Source of the DNA: Excoecaria cochinchinensis
Taxonomy: Eukaryota > Streptophyta > Magnoliopsida > Malpighiales > Euphorbiaceae
Direction: 5' to 3'
Length of the DNA stretch: 64,000 nucleotides
Assembly: GCA_947683425.1 (NCBI GenBank)
Contig: CANTUQ010000004.1
Location: 35,727,001-35,791,000 of the forward strand
Shown: in pieces, positions 33,025-44,909 of the stretch
How positions within the stretch are numbered: position 1 is the stretch's first letter
How the letters are laid out: the number at the start of each line of letters is the position of its first letter
Made by a program: the position numbers and the translations under genes
Notes under the pieces: model-generated
Databases searched by the model: none
Told to the model about the DNA's origin: nothing
What the model saw: the letters and a program-made list of their open reading frames with translations, nothing else

Positions 33025-34909
33025 AGCCTCAAGCTGCTTCAGGCCCTTCAGTTCAGCCTCTTCAGGGACTGGGTCATGCCACTGGTCACACATATGCTGT
33101 TAGAGCTCGAGATCAGGAGGATGCACCAGTTGTTGTAGTTGATATATTCTCCTTATTCTCTCATTCGGTATATGCATTAATTGATCCTGGTTCTACACAT
33201 TCCTATATTAGCATTGATATTGCACGGGGTAAACGGTTCCATGATTCACAGTTAAACTAGGATATTCTAGTGAGTAATCCTTTGGGTTATAGTGTTGTAG
33301 TGAACAAGGTATATACAGAGTGTCCTATTAATGCTTAGAGTTGTGTGTTCTTGGCCAATCTAATAGAACTTTATTTTCGAGAGTTTGATGTTATTCTGGG
33401 AATGGACTGGTTATCCACCCACCAGGCCACAGTTGACTATAAAAGAAAGAGATTGACCCCTTAAAACTCCAGATAGTCGGGAGATAATGATTGTTGGTGA
33501 AAGAATAGATTTTCTTTCTAATGTGATTTTAGTAACTGTTGCTAAGAGGCTTATAAGGAAGGGAGGTATTACTTATTTGTGTTATGCAATGGAAGCCAAA
33601 AAAGAAGATCCTAAAGTAACAAATGTGCCCACTGTACGTGAGTTTCAAGATGTTTTCCCTAAAGAACTTCTAGGTTTGCCACCTGATAGGGAAATAGAGT
33701 TTACTATTGATTTAGTGCTAAGCACTACACCTATTTCTATTGCTCCTTATAGAATGGAACCTATAGAACTTAAGGAATTGAAGGTTCAGTTGTAGGAATT
33801 GCTTGAAAAAAGTTTAATTATACCTAGTGTTTCACCATGGGGAGCACCAGTCCTCTTTGTGAAAAAGAAGGATGGATCACTTCGGTTATTTATTGACTAC
33901 AAACAACTAAATAAAGTGACCATTAGGAACAAGTATCCTCTTTCGCATATTGATGATTTGTTTGATTAATTAAAGGGTGAAGGTGCATTTTCAAAGATTG
34001 ATCTGAGATCTGGCTACCATCAGTTAAAGATAAAAGAAGCAAATGTGCCTAAGATAGCTTCCTGCACTAGATATGGCCATTATAAATTTTTGGTCATGCC
34101 ATTTGGATTTACAAATGCTCCCTGCAGCCTTCATGGATTTGATGAATAGGATTTTCCATCCTTTTCTAGATCGGTTTTTGGTAGTCTTTAATTATGATAT
34201 TCTAGTGTATTCAAAGACTCCGAAAGAACATGATGAGCACCTGCAGATTATTTTGCAGACTTTGAAGGATAAATAGTTGTATACTAACTTCAGTAAATGT
34301 GAATTCTGGCTGAATGAAGTATCATTTCTGGGTCATGTAGTGTCGATAGAAGGTATCGAAGAAGATCCCAAAAAGATTGAAGCAATCCTGCATTGGAGAA
34401 CACCTAAGAATGTTACCGAAATCAGAAGCTTTCTTGGGTTGGCCGGTTACTATAGAAGGTTTGTGAAAGGCTTTTCCACTATTGCAGCTCTATTAACTTG
34501 ACTATTACAGAAGAAAGTCAGGTTTGAATGGATAGATAAATGCTAGGAAAGCTTTGAGAAGCTCAAGTGTATGTTGACTGAAGCTCTAGTGTTAACTCAA
34601 CCTGAATCAGGTAAAGATTTTGTGATCTATAGTGATGTTTCTACGAATGGTTTAGGTTATATATTGATGTAAAAAGGCTAGGTGATTGCTTATGCCTCCC
34701 GATAGCTTAATACTAATGAGAAGAATTACCCTACACATGATATTGAGTTGGTAGCCATTGCATTTGCTTTGACAATCTTGAGACATTATCTATATAGTGA
34801 GAAATATTATATCTACACAGATCATAAAAGTCTGAAATATTTGCTTACAAAGAAGGAGCTTAATTTGAGGCAAAGGAGATGGCTGAAATTGATCAAAGAT
34901 TATGATTGC
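33025..34909 (+). pseudogene. Element C: gypsy protease-RT-RNase H remnant, part 1
   Basis: Gypsy pol with many stops and frameshifts. Domains in order: gag-protease linker (YAVRARDQEDAP), protease with DPGSTHS near 33186, RT from about 33600 with PKELLGLPPDREIEF and KKKDGS, a damaged catalytic site FNYDIL, then SFLGLAGYYRRFVKG, and RNase H with SDVS, IELVAIA and TDHKSLKYL. It stops at KDYDC, where element D inserted. It differs enough from A, B, F and G to be another family. Confidence 0.85.
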
Positions 34910-35241
34910 TGTGGCACCCCAATGTCCCCTGGAAGGACAAGGGAGCGCTACACAGCTCTATCTTGCAATTATCTTATTAACTTTCCTTACATTTTAACAT
35001 TTCCATTTCTTATAATTCATGCATACCACTATACTATAAATTTATCGGATGTTCTTCACTATACACTATTACAAGTTACTAGCTTCACTACTATACGTTA
35101 CATATAACACTATACATATACAAAAGAATAGCTTTTACAAAATGGAGCTCCAATTACAAAACAATACACCTGAAGAGACACTTCACGCTCCTATGGTGGC
35201 CTGCAGTACTTCTTCAAAAACTCGACTCCAATTCACAACCT

Positions 35242-35281
35242 ACACGGGAGACAAGCACCCGTGCTAAGCGATAACGCTTAG
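35242..35281 (-). other. Conserved LTR hairpin pair, D 3' LTR
   Basis: CTAAGCGATAACGCTTAG at 35264-35281 and CACGGG..CCCGTG beside it. The same pair is at 39291-39330 in the 5' LTR. Confidence 0.75.
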
Positions 35282-35691
35282 TGGGGATGTACAAACAGAT
35301 ACTAACACAATAATGACAAAGCATTACACAATAGAGAGCATGCTTAACACATATGGCATATGATGTACACTCACTAGATCAATATTACGCTATCATGTCA
35401 ATATGTTGTAACTCATGTTAATCACAAGCCATAAGCTATCTATAACATGCTTAAAATCGCTATTCACTTACCATGTTCAATATTCACTTCACCAAGTCAA
35501 TGAGGAACAATTAGTCACTATCATTCAATATCCATGTACACTGCTCATTAATCACTACACTAAGCCAATCGTAGGCTCATTGCATTATTCATAATTCAAT
35601 AGTATGGCATAAATATCACACTATCATCAAGAACAATAATTCCAATACACATTTATCATGAACACATACAATATTCCTGTTAATCATTAAT

Positions 35692-35888
35692 AGCCTGTAT
35701 AGTCTTAGGAATGGATACGGGTACACTGATCAATAACATTAGAGACCGAGGCCTCGAACACTATATCACTAAAGACAGAAGTCTTGATCGCTATATCACT
35801 AGACACCCGTCGGTATCAATCACTAGCAGCCGCAAATCACTAGCCCTTCATAAGAATGCTTATTTATCCACGACTCGACTACAGGCTT
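35692..35888 (-). other. Hairpin-rich structured domain, D 3' LTR
   Basis: Closing arms AGCCTGT and ACAGGCT. Internal dyads GAGACCGAGGCCTC and AGACAGAAGTCTTG, and ATAAGAATGCTTAT, which reads ATAAGCATGCTTAT in the other LTR. The second copy is at 39741-39937. Confidence 0.55.
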
Positions 35889-36240
35889 GTTACTTTATTC
35901 ACACATTACGCATTCATTCTCATGGCATTATTCATTCACATATTACATTCATTCGCATGATTTGATTCTCCTCACATGTTCATAACTCGCATGATAATGC
36001 AATCAAGCTTAGTTAGGCTGTCATGCATTTGTAATTCACATTGTCACATGTTCGCATGATGATGCATTCAAGCTTAGTTAGGCTATCATGCATCTCTAAT
36101 TCACATAATCGCATAGTTGTATGCACATAAACTTCATTTATCATTGATATAATGCTCATACAACAAGGCTCCTAGTTATAGACAAGATTGCACAATTTAT
36201 ACATTCATATGTAATAGGGTTACATTGCCAAGACAGAGGG

Positions 36241-36493
36241 GTCACGGTCACAATGAATGTGGTTGTCACCGTGACATATTAAATCCCCAAAACAGAATGT
36301 AGTTTGTGATAGGTCACGGTCACAATCAATCTGATTGTCACCATGACTTATGACCAACTCACGGGCAGAATGCATGTCTGGGGTATGTCACGGTCACAAT
36401 GAGTTTGATTGTCACCGTGACATACTGCACTTCAAAACAGAATGCTCACTTTGATGCCTCACGGTCACAACCAATTTGGTTGTCACCGTGACG
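36241..36493. repeat. Four long palindromes, GTCACGGTCACAA type (D 3' LTR)
   Basis: Four copies of about 35 bp start at 36241, 36313, 36387 and 36459. Arms GTCACGGTCACAA and TTGTCACCGTGAC pair with one mismatch, and centre bases vary. Spacing is about 73 bp. Confidence 0.9.
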
Positions 36494-36848
36494 CATGCCA
36501 AATTTCCACTTCACTGCTGTGTTTTACCAAGACACAGCTGTGCCTTTTCTCATACTTGGCATTCTTGCATTCACATGCTTGGGCAACCCTCTTCACCACA
36601 CAAGCATACTTTACCTCTTTATTTACATGCCAAGACACAATCAATTTGAGCATGCCAATAAATATTACAAATCACTAGATGCCATTAACACTAATATCAC
36701 TACAATAATCACTTTATACTTGTTCGCTATCCAATTCAATATCAATAACAAAATCAGTATCACATCTCATTTACAAGAACTTCAAACACACTAATCACAT
36801 CAAAACACAACAAATCCCTAACCACTTGGAGCACTCCTTCTTACTCTT

Positions 36849-36889
36849 CTATATCACTTTCTCCTTCCCTTTTCCAGCTCTACCTGGCT
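36849..36889 (-). other. Candidate Gag tail exon, D 3' LTR
   Basis: After AAAG and two bases, 12 codons encode PGRAGKGKEKVI with TAG 36851-36849. The acceptor context (GTTAAAG) is weak. Splicing from the gag donor at 37618 would remove 729 nt in frame. The same exon is at 40898-40938 in the 5' LTR. Confidence 0.45.
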
Positions 36890-37495
36890 CTTTAACTCAT
36901 AACACATAAGCACACAACACATTTAAGTCCATTAGACTTTACCCATAACAATTATGAAGCAAATAGAAAGATATGAAGAAGATGAACTCAACATCAATAT
37001 ACCTTTTCTAGACAATAATGCACAATCTTCTATCTATCAATATCTACCCTTTGGTCTCCATGGTCAAAGAGAACAAATGAAAGAAGAGCAAAAAGGAAGA
37101 ATGAACTCATGAGAGAGTGAGGGCCGGATCAAGGGATCAAAATACAGATTTATTCCACTAAACCACCTCATGCTTCCATGCATGAATGAGGTGTCAACCT
37201 CTCAATCCCCTTATGCTAGGTGGCTCCCTTAACACAATCCACTTGGACTCCACTAAGATACAGCTGATCCCACTAACTATTGACTAACTTAATTAATCTC
37301 CACTACACTAATTAATCTTCACTTGTTAGCTAATCATGCAAAGTGCAATTCAGCCACTACCATACTTTATTTTTCTTCAATTTGGTCCCTCGCTTTACTT
37401 TTTCACTTAGGTCCAATGCTGTAAACCCTAATTATCATGCACTCTATTACACTAATGACACTTAATTCTTCTAGGGTGATTTTCGGGGTGTTACA

Positions 37496-37509
37496 ACTCT
37501 CCCCCACTT
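37496..37509 (-). other. Element D, polypurine tract
   Basis: The minus strand reads AAGTGGGGGAGAGT directly before the 3' LTR. Confidence 0.85.
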
Positions 37510-37607
37510 AAGGAATTTCGTCCTCGAAATTTCCCTTATCTACACATGTTATGATTCTTACCCCATGCAAAATGCAAGACACTAACTTTAACAATCACAA
37601 CTATATC

Positions 37608-38831
37608 TTAACTCATACCGGGTATCTCGTCTTGCCCTCTCTTATCCGCTTCCATAGTCAAAGCATACACTTTCCCTCTCGATACATTAGGTCCTTCCAC
37701 TGTTTCTGAAACTATGCCTGGTCGTTGTCCGGCTTGACCAGTTCTATTCCCGGTTATACCTCTTCTTTCACCCGTAGGGTTTGATACACTATCTCTTCCT
37801 GATTGCATAGTCAAATTCTCTTGCGCGTGTGGACATCTTGCAACCATATGTTCAGAACTCCCACACTTAAAACAAGCTCCTGTGAGCTTTCGACATACTC
37901 CCCAATGAGACCGCCCACAATGCTCACATGGCTCCGGGACACTTCCCGTGCTTGGTGGAACTTTAAACCTAACTTCAGATACTCGAGTTCGCTTACTTGA
38001 CTTGTCTCGGTTCACTGCTTTTGGAGTTGCATCTTGTACGCCTTTGTTATCCTTTGCCCAACTATACCCATGTCCACAGTCTTGTGTCTTTCTCTTTTGA
38101 TTCTTTCTTTGAACTATCTCAGATTTCTCTACCTTCAATGCAGCGTGTACCAATTGATAGTAACTAACTGTTTGCATTGATGTCGTAGCTGCCAACAACC
38201 CCTTAATCATCTCATCCAAGCCCTCTTCAAATTGTTGACACTTAAACTCATCCGTCCTTAGGTCTTTAGGCACATATTTAATGAGACGACAAAATTCTTT
38301 ATCATATTCTGCTACACTCATACTTCCTTGCTTTAGACTCACAAATTCTCTCCACTTAGCCTCTCGATAAGCTTTGGTAACATATTTCTTTTCGAATTCT
38401 TGCACAAAGAATTCCCAAGTCAATTCTGTAGGTCGTTGCGGATCCCTCAATACCAATTTCCACCAATCATATGCTGGTCCTTGTAACAAAGACACAACAC
38501 ATTCCACTCGTTGCTCTTGAGGACAATGCACTTCTTGTAGCACTCGATCTATTTTCTCTATCCAATACTCAGCTATGTCCGACTCATCCATTGAGGTTCC
38601 CTTAAACTCTTCTGCCCCTCTTTTCCTAATCAAATCTGGAGGAGGTTTGGGGGCCGTCATCCTATCAATCATTCGCATAAACCCTTGCATTAACATGGCA
38701 TTTTCTTGCATAAGAGGTGGATTTGCATCCCTGTTTGGTGGAGGCTCAGGTACAAACTGATTTCGGTTAGCTCTACCCGGGTTAACACTTCCGGTCGTTT
38801 CACCTATTTCTTCACTAGGATCAGTTTCCAT
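37608..38831 (-). CDS. gag: Gag protein of element D
   Basis: An open frame of 407 residues starting METDPSEE, the same start as E gag, just after a TTTTGTAG site. It would form the particle that packages element RNA. The core has EYWIEKIDRVLQEVHCP and YDWWKLV (about residues 80-120), then a basic linker. Two zinc motifs follow: CEHCGRSHWGVC (CX2CX3HX3C) and CFKCGSSEHMVARC (CX2CX4HX4C). The end reads DEIPG, then MS and a stop: the GGT codon at 37619-37617 is where similarity to gag-pol elements ends, and CCG|GTATGAG there is donor-like. No protease or RT follows. Whether it helps or hinders related elements cannot be told from sequence. Confidence 0.9.
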   Translation of the reverse strand: METDPSEEIGETTGSVNPGRANRNQFVPEPPPNRDANPPLMQENAMLMQGFMRMIDRMTAPKPPPDLIRKRGAEEFKGTSMDESDIAEYWIEKIDRVLQEVHCPQEQRVECVVSLLQGPAYDWWKLVLRDPQRPTELTWEFFVQEFEKKYVTKAYREAKWREFVSLKQGSMSVAEYDKEFCRLIKYVPKDLRTDEFKCQQFEEGLDEMIKGLLAATTSMQTVSYYQLVHAALKVEKSEIVQRKNQKRKTQDCGHGYSWAKDNKGVQDATPKAVNRDKSSKRTRVSEVRFKVPPSTGSVPEPCEHCGRSHWGVCRKLTGACFKCGSSEHMVARCPHAQENLTMQSGRDSVSNPTGERRGITGNRTGQAGQRPGIVSETVEGPNVSRGKVYALTMEADKRGQDEIPGMS

Positions 38832-38941
38832 GTTATGCTACAAAACGAACACACAATTTCTGCATTATGGCAACACTTTAGACAGACTCTAAACAATTCT
38901 ATTCACTATAACTTCTATAGTCCAGAACCGCCTAAACCTAT

Positions 38942-38954
38942 GCTCTGATACCAC
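38942..38954 (-). other. Element D, primer-binding site
   Basis: The minus strand reads TGGTATCAGAGCA, complementary to initiator tRNA-Met, 4 bp from the 5' LTR. Confidence 0.9.
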
Positions 38955-38958
38955 AACT

Positions 38959-41544
38959 TGTGGCACCCCAATGTCCCCTGGAAGGACAAGGGAGCGCTAC
39001 ACAGCTCTATCTTGCAATTATCTTATTAACTTTCCTTACATTTTAACATTTCCATTTCTTATAATTCATGCATACCACTATACTATAAATTTATCGGATG
39101 TTCTTCACTATACACTATTACAAGTTACTAGCTTCACTACTATACGTTACATATAACACTATACATATACAAAAGAATAGCTTTTACAAAATGGAGCTCC
39201 AATTACAAAACTATACACCTGAAGAGACACTTCACGCTCCTATGGTGGCCTGCAGTACTTCTTCAAAAACTCGACTCCAATTCACAACCTACACGGGAGA
39301 CAAGCACCCGTGCTAAGCGATAACGCTTAGTGGGGATGTACAAACAGATACTAACACAATAATCACAAAGCATTACACAATAGAGAGCATGCTTAACACA
39401 TATGGCATATGATGTACACTCACTAGATCAATATTACGCTATCATGTCAATATGCTGTAACTCATGTTAATCACAAGCCATAAGCTATCTATAACATGCT
39501 TAAAATCGCTATTCACTTACCATGTTCAATATTCACTTCACCAAGTCAATGAGGAACAATAAGTCACTATCATTCAATATCCATGTACACTGCTCATTAA
39601 TCACTACACTAAGCCAATCGTAGGCTCATTGCATTATTCATAACTCAATAGTATGGCATAAATATCAGACTATCATCAAGAACAATAATTCCAATACACA
39701 TTTATCATGAACACATACAATATTCCTGTTAATCATTAATAGCCTGTATAGTCTTAGGAATGGATACGGGTACACTGATCAATAACATTAGAGACCGAGG
39801 CCTCGAACACTATATCACTAAAGACAGAAGTCTTGATCGCTATATCACTAGACACCCGTTGGTATCAATCACTAGCAGCCGCAAATCACTAGCCCTTCAT
39901 AAGCATGCTTATTTATCCACGACTCGACTACAAGCTTGTTACTTTATTCACACATTACGCATTCATTCTCATGGCATTATTCATTCACATATTACATTCA
40001 TTCGCATGATTTGATTCTCCTCACATGTTCATAACTCGCATGATAATGCAATCAAGCTTAGTTAGGCTGTCATGCATTTGTAATTCACATTGTCACATGT
40101 TCGCATGATGATGAATTCAAGCTTAGTTAGGCTATCATGCATCTCAAATTCACATAATCGCATAGTTGTATGAATATAAACTTCATTTATCATTGATATA
40201 ATGCTCATACAACAAGGCTCCTAGTTATAGACAAGATTGCACAATTTATACATTCATATGTAATAGGGTTACATTGCCAAGACAGAGGGGTCACGGTCAC
40301 AATGAATGTGGTTGTCACCGTGACATATTAAATCCCCAAAACAGAATGTAGTTTGTGATAGGTCACGGTCACAATCAATCTGATTGTCACCGTGACTTAT
40401 GACCAACTCACGGGCAGAATGCATGTCTGGGGTATGTCACGGTCACAATGAGTTTGATTGTCACCGTGACATACTGCACTTCAAAACAAAATGCTCACTT
40501 TGATGCCTCACGGTCACAACCAATTTTGTTGTCACCGTGACGCATGACAAATTTCCACTTCACTGCTGTGTTTTACCAAGACACAGCTGTGCCTTTTCTC
40601 ATACTTGGCATTCTTGCATTCACATGCTTGGGCAACCCTCTTCACCACACAAGCATACTTTACCTCTTTATTTACATGCCAATACACAATCAATTTGAGC
40701 ATGCCAATAAATATTACAAATCACTAGATGCCATTAACACTAATATCACTACAATAATCACTTTATACTTGTTCGCTATCCAATTCAATATCAATAACAA
40801 AATCAGTATCACATCTCATTTACAAGAACTTCAAACACACTAATCACATCAAAACACAACAAATCCCTAACCTCTTGGAGCACTCCTTCTTACTCTTCTA
40901 TATCACTTTCTCCTTCCCTTTTCCAGCTCTACCTGGCTCTTTAACTCATAACACATAAGCACACAACACATTTAAGTCCATTAGACTTTACCCATAACAA
41001 TTATGAAGCAAATAGAAAGATATGAAGAAGATGAACTCAACATCAATATACCTTTTCTAGACAATAATGCACAATCTTCTATCTATCAATATCTACCCTT
41101 TGGTCTCCATGGTCAAAGAGAACAAATGAAAGAAGAGCAAAAAGGAAGAATGAACTCATGAGAGAGTGAGGGCCGGATCAAGGGATCAAAATACAGATTC
41201 ATTCCACTAAACCACCTCATGCTTGCATGCATGAATGAGGTGTCAACCTCTCAATCCCCTTATGCTAGGTGGCTCCCTTAACACAATCCACTTGGACTCC
41301 ACTAAGATACAGCTGATCCCACTAACTATTGACTAACTTAATTAATCTCCACTACACTAATTAATCTTCACTTGTTAGCTAATCATGCAAAGTGCAATTC
41401 AGCCACTACCATACTTTATTTTTCTTCAATTTGGTCCCTCGCTTTACTTTTTCACTTAGGTCCAATGCTGTAAACCCTAATTATCATGCACTCTATTACA
41501 CTAATGACACTTAATTCTTCTAGGGTGATTTTCGGGGTGTTACA
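38959..41544 (-). repeat. Element D, 5' LTR (2586 bp)
   Basis: Same length as the 3' LTR with scattered single-base differences. Its palindromes are at 40290-40542. Confidence 0.95.
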
Positions 41545-41549
41545 ATTGC

Positions 41550-41621
41550 TTCATTGATTATCATCCCAGGAAAGCTAATATAGTGGTGATGCACTTAGCA
41601 GAAAGTTTATGGCAGCTTTGT
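41550..41621 (+). pseudogene. Element C remnant, part 2 (RNase H end)
   Basis: It continues KDYDC after element D as FIDYHPRKANI, with substitutions and a one-base deletion near the following SLMAAL-like segment. It is interrupted by solo LTR H. Confidence 0.75.
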
Positions 41622-42156
41622 TATAACAACCAAAGTAGACCATAGTAGAATTACAAGGATTTTGCATTAGAAAAAGGGTAATATTGTAAATGTGCAAGTA
41701 AGAAATTAGATCTAAGTGAGGACTAAATTGAAAGAAGAATTAAAGTTGTTAATTGAAAGATTTTAGTTAGTGATTAAAGGGTAATTGAACAAGGACTAAA
41801 GTGATTTAAACAAAGGACTGAGGTAATTGGATCAATGGGAGCTTGACGATTGGCTTGGGTAGGTGGAGAGTAATAAATGAAAGAAGAAAAGAAATCAAGA
41901 AAGGGAAAGAGGGAAATCAGATTTTTCCCGTTCCCTTCCCTGCGTTTCCTTCTTTCTTTCTTCTTTCATTTATTGCACTTTACTCCTCTTGTGGTTGGAT
42001 GATTTGAAAGCTTTAAGGAAGAATTTAAGAAAGAGAAATTGGTTTCAAGAGGTAAGTGGGTGGGTTGAATTTGTTTCTTCTCCTTCTCTTCTCGTATTTT
42101 TGGTTTTGAAGTTTTGAGATATGGGTTAATTGAATCGTATGTGTTGATTGTGTAAG

Positions 42157-42206
42157 AACCTATTGGCAAGAAGAAGAGCAAGGGTAAGGAGATAGTGCAA
42201 TCTTGA
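42157..42206 (+). other. Candidate tail exon in solo LTR H
   Basis: After TGTAAG and two bases, 15 codons encode PIGKKKSKGKEIVQS and TGA 42204-42206, closest to the tail of element I. The local intron is 105 nt. Confidence 0.45.
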
Positions 42207-42624
42207 AGGGAGTTGGATTTTGAAAGCTTCAATTTTGAGGTTTGGGAGTTTATATGGTTTTGCGGTATTTTATGATTTTTATCTAAATCTGTAACCATTG
42301 AGTTATTATATGTGTTTTCATGCATGTTAGAGTTGAGTTTGGGGTATATGTTAAATAAGATGAAAGTGACTTTGATATATGATGGTTGCAAATGAATTTG
42401 TATGAGTATAGAAAAAAATTTTAGTTTGATGTTTTAATTGAGTTATTTTTTTTTTGCTAAATTGTTACTACTAATCAGTGTTAATTGTTATTAATATGAT
42501 TGTAAATATGAATAGAATATATATGTTAAGTGGATTGAAGTTATAAGCATGTTGAGATTATTTTAATTGATTTTAATTTGAAAGCATGTGTGAGTTTTCT
42601 GACAAAAATCTGGGTTTTGGCGAT

Positions 42625-42830
42625 TTACACGGAGGTAAGGGATCCTATACCGTCGTGTGATCGCGTTCTGGTCCAGCCACACGGTGGTTAGGATATTCCT
42701 TACCGCTGTGTAATTGCTCTTTGGATTTGTTCAATTTGTTGGCTCGACATGTTATACGGCAATCAGGCTTTCTTGACCACCATGTAGGATGTCTTACACG
42801 GCAATAAGGATTTGCCATACCGCCGTGTAA
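42625..42830. repeat. Palindrome cluster, TTACACGG type (H)
   Basis: Units TTACACGGAGGTAAGG..TACCGTCGTGTGA and CACGGTGGTTAGG..CCTTACCGCTGTGTAA, eroded by substitutions. Confidence 0.75.
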
Positions 42831-43053
42831 ACCCTATTCCTTCCCAATTGTTTTTTTTTTGTTTGAATCCTTTGCAAGGTTTCTCACTTATAAGTTATAT
42901 GATCATGAATAATAAGGTTTATTCATGGTAAATTGATATGTATATGATTTGTGTGTTTACTTAATTGATTAGTTAATATATGAAATAAATGGTTATGCTT
43001 GAATTAGGCTCTAGTTTATGGCAATGATTTAGAACATTGTTCATTTAGTTGTT

Positions 43054-43306
43054 AGCCTGAATGGTCATAGTAGTGGATAGATAAGCATGCTTATTAAGGG
43101 TTAGAGTGTGAGTGCAGCTACTACATGTTATCCCCATTATGATCTTATAAGTCGACCCCATTTGGGTCTATATGATTCGAGACTTCGGTCTCTTCTTTTA
43201 CCTTTGGGTATACATGATTCGAGACTCATGTCTCTATATGCTTCTGATACTGTGTCTTATCAGTATCAATAGTACCCATATCCACTATTTAGTGTGAAAT
43301 CAGGCT
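43054..43306 (+). other. Hairpin-rich structured domain, H
   Basis: Closing arms GCCTGA..AGTGGATAG and TATCCACT..TCAGGC. Dyads: ATAAGCATGCTTAT, GAGACTTCGGTCTC, GAGACTCATGTCTC and GATACTG..CAGTATC. Confidence 0.65.
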
Positions 43307-44003
43307 AATATATGTTCTAATGTTATGAGAATGGGTCTATGCTACATGTTTATGTGCATGAGATATGACAAGATATGATGTTTTAGCCTGTTTATAGTAT
43401 ATTGATGTTTAGCTGCTTTATACTCGTGTGTATGCACATGATAAATAAGTAACGTTATATATATATGTATAAGTAGATGACATGATGTACAAGTAGAATA
43501 TTGTTTGCATGTTATAATGTTTAGATAAGCTAAATTATTTGTTCTTGTGGTTATTTATATATGCATATCTATGTCTTGTTTTGTGTTCCTCCCACTAAGT
43601 GTTATCGCTTAGCATGGTGTTTTCCCGTGTAGGTGGCAGATTCAGTTTCGGTTTGGAGCATCTGTAGGTCGGCCACTAGGAGTTTCTTATGGAGTCCTTT
43701 TTGTCTTTTGCTAGTATTTTGTGTAGTTATGTATATGTTTTGTAAAGAGTTATTGGTTTAAACAATGTAATTTTTATAAAGGATATTTCAGTAGAGGTAC
43801 ATGAAAATAGTTTTAAAAATATATTTTTGTAATATTTGTATCATTATATTTATATGATGATTTTGATCTTTTTTTTTTGGGTTATTTAACTTATATGAAT
43901 CTTTCGGTTTAATGTTGCCGTTTTCATTTTGCACGTTGATATGTATCTGTGCGCGTAGCACTCCGGTATCCTTCCAAAGGGGGTATTGGGGTGTTACATT
44001 TCT

Positions 44004-44222
44004 AGGCTATGAATGTCAGATTACGTATGGCAGATGATGGAGCCTTAATAGCAAAAATGCAAGTGAAGCCAAATTTTCTTCAGCAGGTGAAGGATGCTGA
44101 GAAACAGGATGATCGATTGTCTTCCATCATGAATTATGTGAAAGATGGCAATGATAGTGACTTCTCACTGGGCATAGATGGCAGTCTTTATTACAAGCAG
44201 AGGTTCTGTGTTCCTGATCAAG
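44004..44222 (+). pseudogene. Element C remnant, part 3 (RNase H-integrase linker)
   Basis: An open stretch MNVRLRMADDGALIAKMQVKP and YYKQRFCVPD, typical of gypsy pol between RNase H and integrase. Similarity fades after VPD, so integrase is absent. Confidence 0.75.
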
Positions 44223-44899
44223 CTTGTAATGGCCTGCATGATAGCCTAGAAGTATTCAATATTTTTTGTAGTGTCTGTTGTTAGTTTCGTAGCATGAGAT
44301 TATGTTTCTGGAGTTTTATATTCAATAAAGTTTAAAAGTTAAACGTGCTTGAGTCATAGTAGTTATGGGATGGGTGACCTACTAGGAAGGTAATAGTTAT
44401 AGTAAGTCAAAAAAGATATTAATGCATAGAAATGATCTGTAGAGTGAATGGAGTCGGGTGGTACAGTTTTGTGTGAAAACGAGGTCATATAGGCCCTCGA
44501 ATGTCCATCTGAAGTTTGGTTCTATTGAACCGGAGTTTGACCGAGATTTGACCAAATTTTTAGAAATGCTAGAGTGGATAAAAAGTATTAGTGTGGGAAG
44601 TGTACAAGCTCAGAATAATTTTTAGAATTTTTTGATAGATTTGGATTTGAGTTTTACGGTAGAAAACGACTAAATTGAATCGGACTGATTTAGGTGAACC
44701 GGGCCCCAAATGGACTCCGATTGAGCTAAAATGTTGTATGGAGGCTATTTTTGTTATTTTAAACATGACAAAATTGATTGGGAGTAAAAAATAGGTCAGG
44801 AACATTCAGTTTACCCAAAATAGTGATAAATGACCAGAAAACCAAAAATCGGACAAAACCGGTTCGACCACTCCACTCGTTTCGGCTCAACCTCACTCA

Positions 44900-44909
44900 T
44901 ATAAATAGA
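44900..44909 (+). promoter_or_regulatory. TATA box in LTR-like remnant M
   Basis: TATAAATAGA is a strong plant TATA consensus, about 250 bp before the donor-like site at 45150. It would give a short non-coding first exon. Confidence 0.5.

Larger units (their letters stand above)
34910..37495 (-). repeat. Element D, 3' LTR (2586 bp)
   Basis: Minus-sense ends are TGTAACACCCCG (at 37495) and GGGGTGCCACA (at 34910). Contents in minus order: donor AAAG|GTATAT at 37002, tail exon 36889-36849, long palindromes 36493-36241, structured domain 35888-35692, hairpin pair 35281-35242. Confidence 0.95.
34910..41544 (-). mobile_element. Element D: Gag-only LTR element (-)
   Basis: Two 2586-bp LTRs (34910-37495 and 38959-41544) with few differences flank a 1463-bp interior that holds only a primer-binding site, an open gag and a purine tract. 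Flanking ATTGC copies lie at 34905-34909 and 41545-41549. This is the TR-GAG type of non-autonomous retrotransposon. High LTR identity and an open gag point to a recent insertion. It lies antisense in RNase H of remnant C. Confidence 0.95.
41622..43998 (+). repeat. H: solo LTR (+)
   Basis: A single 2377-bp LTR starts TATAACAACC (from TGTAAC) and ends GTGTTACA, inside remnant C. Flanks TTTGT and TTTCT match in four of five bases, consistent with an aged target duplication. It contains donor AGAG|GTAAGT (42052), a tail exon, palindromes, a structured domain (43054-43306) and a hairpin (43595-43612, CTAAGTG variant). It probably arose by recombination between the two LTRs of an element. Confidence 0.85.

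Noticed and set aside
36241..36493. Regularly spaced palindromes as a CRISPR array
   Set aside because: Spacers are identical between the two LTR copies, and the repeats are imperfect palindromes inside a retrotransposon LTR.
39760..40014. 84-codon frames in both D LTRs
   Set aside because: They overlap the structured domain, have no counterpart in other LTRs, and are duplicated only because LTRs are.
41966..42391. 141-codon minus-strand frame in H
   Set aside because: It lies antisense across the leader and tail exon of the solo LTR and is composed of low-complexity residues.
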